NCBI GenBank assembly: GCA_026261815.1
Contig: JAMPIT010000230.1
Location: 6,757,001-6,821,000, forward strand
Direction: 5' to 3'
Length of the DNA: 64,000 nucleotides
Source: Monarcha castaneiventris obscurior
Taxonomy: Eukaryota > Chordata > Aves > Passeriformes > Monarchidae
The position numbers and the translations under genes were made by a program. The stretch's first letter is position 1, and each line of letters opens with the position of its first letter. Below, piece after piece: positions 49,801 through 58,800 of this stretch. The notes below the pieces were generated by a model that was given only the letters and a program-made list of their open reading frames with translations, did not search any database and was not told the origin of the DNA.

Positions 49801-52800
49801 GTGGCCTAACATAAATATCCAGGAGTCCCTCTTGGCATGTCACACATCAACATCCCTGACAAAACAAAAGGTCAAGGGAGTCTTGACCTACAGCTCTTTC
49901 CTCAACAAGGCAAGGATGAGGAAAAACTTGAACTCACCTCATCTTCTACAGCCCCAGAAGCAAGACAGATGATAAAATGCCAAAAAACAGATTTCAACCA
50001 ATTCCTTTTAGCTTTAGGTTTCAAAAGATTGAGCCTGCTCCTGAAAATTATGATAAGTGCCTCTAACTTAATCTGCTGCTTGTGAGTAATGGATCTGAAA
50101 TAATTACTGGTATCAACATTCTCATTATCATGAGAGGTAAACTGGTGATAGGTGAATGAGACTCTGAACTTGTCATCTTTGGAATTAATGCAGTATCAGA
50201 GTGTTGGGTGTCTGGTACTGCTGGGCTTGTGGACACAGAGCACATGGCTTTGTTCTACACACACACAGAAGGTTAGCAAGGAAACAAAGTACAACAGACC
50301 TACTACAGTAATGTGCTCTGCAGGCTCTGCAGCTGTTTGACCAGAAACCCCACCTGAATAAGAATGTTTTCATAAATCACAGACATATGAAGTCAGAGGA
50401 TCACTCCCCTAATGCAGCCTGATAATAAGCCTCTGAGAAACACTATTCTGTGTTGAACAGCACAGCCTGGGAAGGCAGAAACGGTGAACTCCCTGACCTT
50501 GTATTGAGGTATAAATGTGCAATTCTGTATCAGTTTAATCTGATTTAGAACTGATACACTGCATTCCTGACCCTTCCCTTTCTTCAGCCTTGCATAGGAT
50601 GAACCATTGCAGACAGTTAATCAGTCTGAAAAATAACCTTACTAGGAAAAAACAGCCACCTCCTTCAATCAACCCACGGCATTACTGCTTGAACATTATA
50701 CTGTGGAAAGGAAAAGAGGAATGCTAGCCCATGGCAACACAGGATCATTGCAACCTGGAGCTATAGCAGCTTAAGCTGCTATGGTGCTATGCTCTGGGAT
50801 ATGTACTCTAAAAAAACTAGGAATACTTTTCTTAGGAATTATAAGACAAGTCTGCAGGCACTAAAGGGAGTATTAGGCCTGATACACAGAACCTCAGTTT
50901 CGTATCAAAGCAATTCATATAACATGGTGATATTTGGTATTACTACAAGCATTTTAGAAGCAATACAGGATGCAAGAAGAAGACCCAGCAGAGATACTGG
51001 GGCAGTGTTGGTTGGTTTCTTGTTGCTATAAGAAATCTACCATTAGTGAAATGAGCCAGGAAGGGAAATTAGAGAACACACATCCGGTGTGGTACCACTG
51101 CAGCTGAACTGCCACAGCACGCAAATCCCAAACAAAAGGACTTGCAACAGAAGTGCAATGGCTTCATAGCAACAGGAAAATGCATTGAACACTTTCAATC
51201 TCCTGTCTGCAGAGCTAGGAACATCCAAGTTGGTTACCATTCTGGATACGTACTGGAAGGTCATATATTGAAGCTGGATTTCTGCTCACAAACTGAGATA
51301 TGTGAATTTAGATGTTCAAGTCCCTAAAATGTTAATTGTCTGAAGAGTGATCCATGTGATCAGCTGTTTAGTTACTGTTTTATGGAGGTGAATTGCTCTG
51401 TTGACTCTGCTGACTAGGGTTAATACAGCACACACCCTAAGCACAGTGCAATTCTACATGCCCAGATGGTTTTCCAGAAGGCAGAGATCTATGACAGTGT
51501 TTTACGTGCCAGCCCCACACGGGTGTCTGATGCCACTTAGGTCATTTAATGTAGCATGGGTCATTCACTTAAGCAATCAAATCCTTCCCAGGACCTGTAG
51601 TGATTATGCTCCTGCACAGATGTCTAAATTTATTTCAGACACTTAATTTAACTGAACCCTGTCCTGGGATCTTTCCAGAATGGGTTATGGCTCTCCTTTT
51701 ATTTTGAACTCTTATCCTCCAGGATGTAAAGTCACTTGTGTATTGGGCTGGCATGGCAAGGTTTTGGTAGTGGAGGCCTGCAGAGGTGGTTTCTGTGAGA
51801 AGCTGCCAGAAACTTTCCCTGTGTCCAATAGAGCTGATGCCAGAGGGCTCCAAGGCAGACCCACCACTGGCCAAGGCTAAGCCCTTAGGCAACAGCTGGG
51901 AGCTGCTACTTTCAGTCACTCCTTCCAGCCAGAAAGTGAAGAATCCAGAATTAAGGATTTAAACTACTAATGATCAGATGACAGAGCAGAGAGTGCAGTA
52001 AGGTGCTCTCTATATCTACCTAGAAAGAGACAGGCCTATGAAAACGCAAATGTGACAAAATGTCAAGAATCAGAAATCACCTGAAGAGCAAAGAGAAAAA
52101 TCTTGGGCAGAGAAGTGAATGTGCAAAGTGTGGCCAAATTTGCACTTTCTTGTGGAGCAAAGGGGATGAATTTCAATATGCCAGGAAAAATATTCATTAC
52201 CAAGTCTGATTACCACTGCTTTTTTCCCCTCATATTTTAAAAAAATAAACAAACAAACAAACAAACCAAACAAAAAAAACCCAAAACCAACCAAACAAAA
52301 ACCCACACAATAAAATCACAACTTATATACTGAAGGCTGTGTTTCACTCAAAGATTTTCCTTTAGAAAAGCTGTGTAGTAATTAACATGTTATACTAAAA
52401 GTCTCACACAACGGTGGAAGAAAAAAGTAACTACAAGAATTTGCTTCTGAAACCTAGATAGCAGCTGTATTTTACATATATAATTACCAATTATTTACTG
52501 TGCCTATCTGAAGACAAAATATTAAAATGATTCAGCGGATTTAAATATAACCAAAGAAAAGACCATATAGAATCAAATACAGCTAATGCATTTCAAGTAC
52601 TGGGACAAAGAACACACACAAGTACACACTTTTTCCAGACGACAAAAAATTATCTAAAATGAAATACACCAAGGACACAAAACTAATTGTAAACTCTGTC
52701 AATAAAGTCTTACTTGTCTTTCCTCTTTCCACCCACATTTTCTCTTTTTCCATTCCCAACTCTCATATTCCCTTAGTACAACCCAATTTAAGTCAAAATT

Positions 52801-55800
52801 AAAATAGCATAAAATATGATACGTAAGTACCAAAAAACCCACCAACTTCATGGCAGGTATCCAAACCCTACTCTATCAAACATTTCACCGAAATCCTTTG
52901 CTATCTCCGTTTTTAAAATGCCATATCCTCATACTGCCATATTAATGCAGCAATCTCAGAGCTCATTTTATGACAGAAATTCATATATTCCATAGGAAAA
53001 GGAATATATCTATTTTAAACATGCAGGGAGGAGTCAGAACTCCAGAGACAAAGTCAGGTGGTCTGGTCACCTAACCAGAAAAAGGCTTGGACACCACTAT
53101 CCTGGTGCACAGGCACAATCTGAAAACAACAAAACAGCAACTGTCCACTAAGAGAAATATATGTAGTTAAATAAAATAATTCTCATTTTTCTGTAAAGTG
53201 GGTTTCGTTTCATGCTACTTTTAAAACAGAATATGGCAATGCAATCTTCTAAATGGAGTCATTTAGAAGGAAAATTATTTTGCTACAGTTATTTGTCTTC
53301 GATAAAGAAAAACTGCTATAAAAAAAGAGAATTACACCAGGGAATGATTTTAAGTATCAAGGGAAATGCAATGGAAGCAAAGCACTTGATTCTTACTGCC
53401 TCAAGATACAAGAACTGGACAGAAGATTTAGACATACACTTTCACACTTTAGTCTGGAATAGAAACAAGTTTTTCCAAATGAAACAGAGTATCAGCCATT
53501 TATAGCTCGGAGTCAGAGCTGATGTGTCTCACGTTGCTACCTACTGTTCTGTAAAAAAAGATGAACTGCAAAACTATTAAAAGCGACCAAAGCTCACTGG
53601 CACAAAACCACAGTAAGAGAAAAGTTGGCTTACCTCTTCTTTGTTAATGTGCTTTACACTCATAAAACACTGAAGTAACAAGTCTTTGACTTCATTACTC
53701 TCCTCTGAATCATAATCAAAACAAAGTAATGTCTGATGTAGATTCCATACACGAACTATATCTGCACCCTGACAGGAAAGAGAAAGCCCACATTAGAGTG
53801 AAGTAGGCATGGCTTTAATGCTAAGAGGCATTGAAAGGATTTTAAATAATGAATTTGAAATTAATTTTACAGACAGATTTTTAGATTGTGAAATTATGAA
53901 CATTAATTTAATCACATTACTGGGAAAAAATATATGTAACTACAGAAATTCTGACTTCCAACAAATGAAGACATGCTCAAGTACAGAAAAAAGTTGCCAT
54001 TTCATGCAAAATACATTAAAACCACACCATTCCACTTTGTAAACTTCATACAATACATGCAGTTAACAGGGAAAAACAGATGAAAGAAATAAGGATACAT
54101 TCATTGGGTTACTGCAAAAGATGTGCATCACAATACTACAAGTAACTCACACATTTTGAAAAAAGAATTTCAGAGAAATAGAATTTGTAGAAAGATAAAG
54201 AGCAAGAGAAGATGAAACTTCCCACAAAAGTTGTCTCTATGCATAGCTGAACATACTACTTCCAATCTGAATTGACAAAAAGAGTTAATTGCTATAAAAA
54301 CTTTGGCCATTGGACTGGACAAGAGTGAAAAGATGAAAAGTAAGGCAAAAGAAAAAAATCCAGTTCACTTGTGAAACTGATGCCAAAAATCTTTAAAATT
54401 TGTTCTAGAGAAGGCAGTGTTTTATTGGAGGGATTATCTTTCTGGAAATATTCAGTATAACCTGAAAGTCAATACAGCCTCAGCATACCGTAGCAGCTTT
54501 ATTCAGGCTTTTTCTCAGCAGAATGACAAACAGAGGCTTCCCCAGCTGCTCCTTCCTTTCCAGTCCCTTCTCCCACCACATTTCACAAACACGTTGGATA
54601 GCATCCTGTAGGATTTTTTCAGATGCAGGTAATGCAGGAAGAATACCTACAAGAGTAATTAAATAATTATTTACTGCAATGAATCAAGTCATTCCTGTAA
54701 AACAGTAATCTGTTAGCACACTAACTATACCTCATACTGTCAGCTAGCTCCTGCCACGTTTACACACCTTCATGGCTTATGCTCACTGCAGTATTTAGGC
54801 AACTCTAAGGTTTTGCCCAAGTTTTTGGATCAGTAACAATGAAATATTGAGTTTCCCTTAGAAGTAATATAATTCACAGGATAATCAAAGTTAGGTGAAC
54901 AGCTGGGAGAAAGAAAACTATTTACACTCCAACTTCTAAATTTTGTAGCTCATTTTTAAGTAAACGCTCCCTTAATTTTGTCTCATGAATATGAACTTAA
55001 ACCAGTACCAACTTTTCTCCTGTGAATTCTGTTTCATAGGCCAGCTGGATTTCAGTCAGATCAAAGAAACAGTCTCTGTAAAATGCTGCATTCTGTACAG
55101 AGAAGTACTCACGATTTAGTATAAAAGCGCATTCTACAAGAGCTTTGTAGTTTACATTTTCATCCACTGCAGGTATGGAAGCAGTAACGACAGCTGCCAC
55201 TCCTTGGATCACTGCTACTGTTTGTTTCTGAAAGAAAGCAATGTTGAGGAAACACTTCTGCAGTTTAGTTTGGACTCAGAAAATAATTCCAACAAGAAAT
55301 AAACCTTAGCAACAGAGAGCAAAGCTGAATTGTTATTATGTTTCCACTTTGAAGAAGGAGCATACTGGCGCCCAAAACCTATCAAATAAGAGACAAAAGC
55401 ATAGATTTTTAAAGTACATCTTTTCAAAAAGTTTGGAAAGGGTTTTCAGCTCCAGCTAGTAGATAACTCTGTGACTGTACATGTGCATCCATTCCTGCAC
55501 TAAAACCCTCATCTGCAACAAAGCACCCAAACACACATCTATTTCAGAGCTGAAAAGCCCCTAACCAGCAGGGTCTTGTGCAACTCAGAAATGTTTACAT
55601 CTGGTGACTTTCACTCCAAGTGTGGTTCTGCATGATGACTGATTTTTCTACAAGCCTCTCGGTTTCTCTAATGATTTCCCCACTGCATTTCTTTTCTTCC
55701 TCCCAAATTAAATAACCTTTTCTCCCAGTATTCTCAAGGCCACACAGACTACGGCACAGAAGGCATTATATGAGGGTCTGAGTCAGAAAAATTCTATATA

Positions 55801-58800
55801 TTCTACACTTGTGGAAGGGGCAGTCAAATCTAGATTTCATGATCTTCTTTCAATAAAATGACATCACAAATCAGGTAGTGAATTTCTTATACTGCATGCC
55901 AGATACTTCAACTTAACACCTGCAATATTAACACTCACTTACTGAAATAAGACATACAAGCAGCCCCTCCAACACTACTGAGAAAACTAACTCACATCTT
56001 TCATAGCTAAAATTATCAGCAGATCTAGTCTTTTATAGTAGAGACCAATCATAAATTCAGATTAACCCAAGCATAAATTAAGTGCTTTAAAAAGTGGGCA
56101 GGAAGGTGGTATTTGGAACTTATCTTATTTGATAACTCTTGCATGTTTTCAGATGTTATCAAAATATTCCATTTTATTTCCCAAAAACCATGAAACATTC
56201 ATCATCTTTTCATTTAAGAAGATTCTTACCATTTCTGGAACGATCTCAATTTCCATGTCACCATCACATTTATCCTCTCCAGTCCTGTGCCATGTTCCCA
56301 CAGGGTTCTCCACCAAGCTCTCTCGCAATAGCTGAGTCAGTCTCTGCCACAGCACTTCTTTTTGCTTTCTTGGCAATTCTTGAAGTAGCTCATTCAAGTC
56401 AAAATGATCAAATGTATTTTTCTATAAATGGTCAGAAGATACCACATAATTCCACATCAGTGAAGTGGCTTATATTTCATCGTATTTTCTACAATTAATG
56501 GGGGTTTTCACATTAATTATTAACTTACATTCCTCTGCAGTTATAGAGATAAAATAACTTCTAGAAGTTATTCTTTTTTAAATAGCATAAGAAATTCCTG
56601 CTACTTAACTATTTAGCATGAAGCAAGACTGCTGCTTTTAAGACAAAAGCCTTTAGCCCTTGATAACAATGAAGACAATTCCATACCCTTAGCTAAGAAG
56701 CTCAAAACTGCACAGAATTTAAGTCTCTGATCATATCTTTGCTATCTTAAACATTAATTGATGATGGCTGTTGAAAGAAAATCTTTAGGCAAGGACTGGA
56801 AATGTAATAGTCAGTACAGCCATAGGGACAGCACTAATCTGGGATATCATCTGCACATATCAGAGCTCAGCACTGTTTTAAAGCCCCCTATCAAACCCAG
56901 CTCCTGGGCATGTTAACCCCACAGCTCCTGCTGAAGCCCTGCTAGCAGGGAAGCCACCATCAGTCCCCAGTAGAGACTGCACCACAAGACTGATCTGAAC
57001 TATTTCCTCAGAAGAACTTGGCTAGAAGAATTTACCTCAGAGACACAAGGAGTCTGTTAGCATCAAAGAAGGGTAGGCAGCCTGCTAGGAAAGGGAATAT
57101 GCAGAGAGAAGATGAGAAGGAAAACCAGGCACAGCCAAGAGAAAGTACAGATAATTTCTGAGATGTAATTTGCAATACTGAAGTGAAGGTTTACTGGATC
57201 AAAAACTCTTCAGAGGAAAGAGGGAGAATGTCCATGATCTTGAAATAAATATATTTTTAGTTTGCAGATACACTGCAAGGCATCAGAAAGAAAAAGTCGA
57301 AGATAAAAATAGAAAAAAATGAAAGAACCAGCAATAAGTATTAAGAAGTTCCCAGAAGGGTATGAGAAGAAAGCTCCTTTTACATATTTATAAGAGAATT
57401 TCTATTCTACTCTACAGCTGAAAACAAATACAATAAAACAAAGGCCTCACAGGGAATTCTGCAGCCCTCTGCTTCAAACAAACCCAAAAGACAGGATATT
57501 AAGATCGCGCTGTTTTGAACAGAAAGAATGAATTCATAATAAGACCAGAGCTTTTGGATCTTTCTTTGGGATGATATGAGATAGAATTATTCCAAAACCT
57601 ATAAAGGCAAAGGATGACAGTGAATGATAATCATATCTGTGATTTCTATTTTTCTGCCTCAGAAATTATGTATTTTCTTGAAGCACCTGTTGAAGATCTC
57701 AATGAATGGCACCACAATATGACATTTTCAAAAGATTATGAAGAAAAAAAATGAAAACCCCATGAGAAACTTTGAAGGAAAATGAGCAAACCCCTGGAAT
57801 TTTAGAAGACACAGATGAACCTAAAGACTGAGAGGAAGGAAAAAAAAAAATTCAAGGGGGAAGTAAGAGGAGGGGTGGGGGCGTGTGTAGAAAACAGACA
57901 CTGAAAGAAACAGCAATGCTAAAACCAGAACTTTCAAAAAAGTTTAAAAGGCAAATTCTAAGGCTAGAGCACCAATTAAGTAGCAAATATAATACAAAAG
58001 CTGAGGAAAGCAGTGAGGCTTTGATGACAATTTATTTGACCACAGCCTCCTCCAGAAAAGCAGTCCAGAATTTTTTAAGGGAGATCCTAAAAGGAGGATC
58101 CTCATACTAAGACAAGACAAGGTCACACATCCTCCATTGCTGAAGGTTTCAAAAGGAAATTAATAAAATAACTTGAATCTCTTGGATAGTCAAAAGTTCA
58201 TCGGGATATTCATGTTCCCTTATGCTACAAAGGCATGAAGACAATTTTAATCAATGCACTCATTGTAGCTGGTGACAAAGTTTCCAGAGATATTGGCAAC
58301 AGCTGAAAACTGTAGCATGAGAACTCCTGTGAATTTGTGATGAAAAATTAAAGGATGAAAAAAACCCAACCACTTTTAATCCAAATAGCCCACAGTTAAA
58401 ATAAATTATTGAATGCAGATGGCAGAATCAACACAACCAAATCAACTGAAAAGGAAGCACTGCAAGTGAAAACTAAAGTGAATAATTTTTTGTTTAAGTG
58501 CTTAGATTCAGGTAAAAATGGGAAGGAGACTTTAAGCAGAGGCAATCTGGTAATAAAGTTGTTATATATAACTATGTACAGGCACATGCAAGAAATAGCA
58601 AATTTTCTGGGGAAAGATTCAGTGATGTTTGGGAGACAAACTTTTGTAAGCTTATTATACAGAACATGATCAAGGGTTTAATACATTTGCTACATTAAAT
58701 CAGTTCATGCCTTTGTGCACCTAGAAGTCAACTGAACCACCTTCTTTATCCTGATCCAGGTAATATTAGGAAAATACCCATTAGAAAGCTTAACAAACCA

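Larger units (their letters stand above)
48512..53633 (-). other. NCAPG2: NCAPG2 intron 6 (5.1 kb, longest)
   Basis: Contains an LTR-like fragment at 51738-51930 and an A/C-rich (CAAA)n-type tract at about 52237-52310. The rest is unremarkable AT-rich intron with scattered short open frames. Confidence 0.75.
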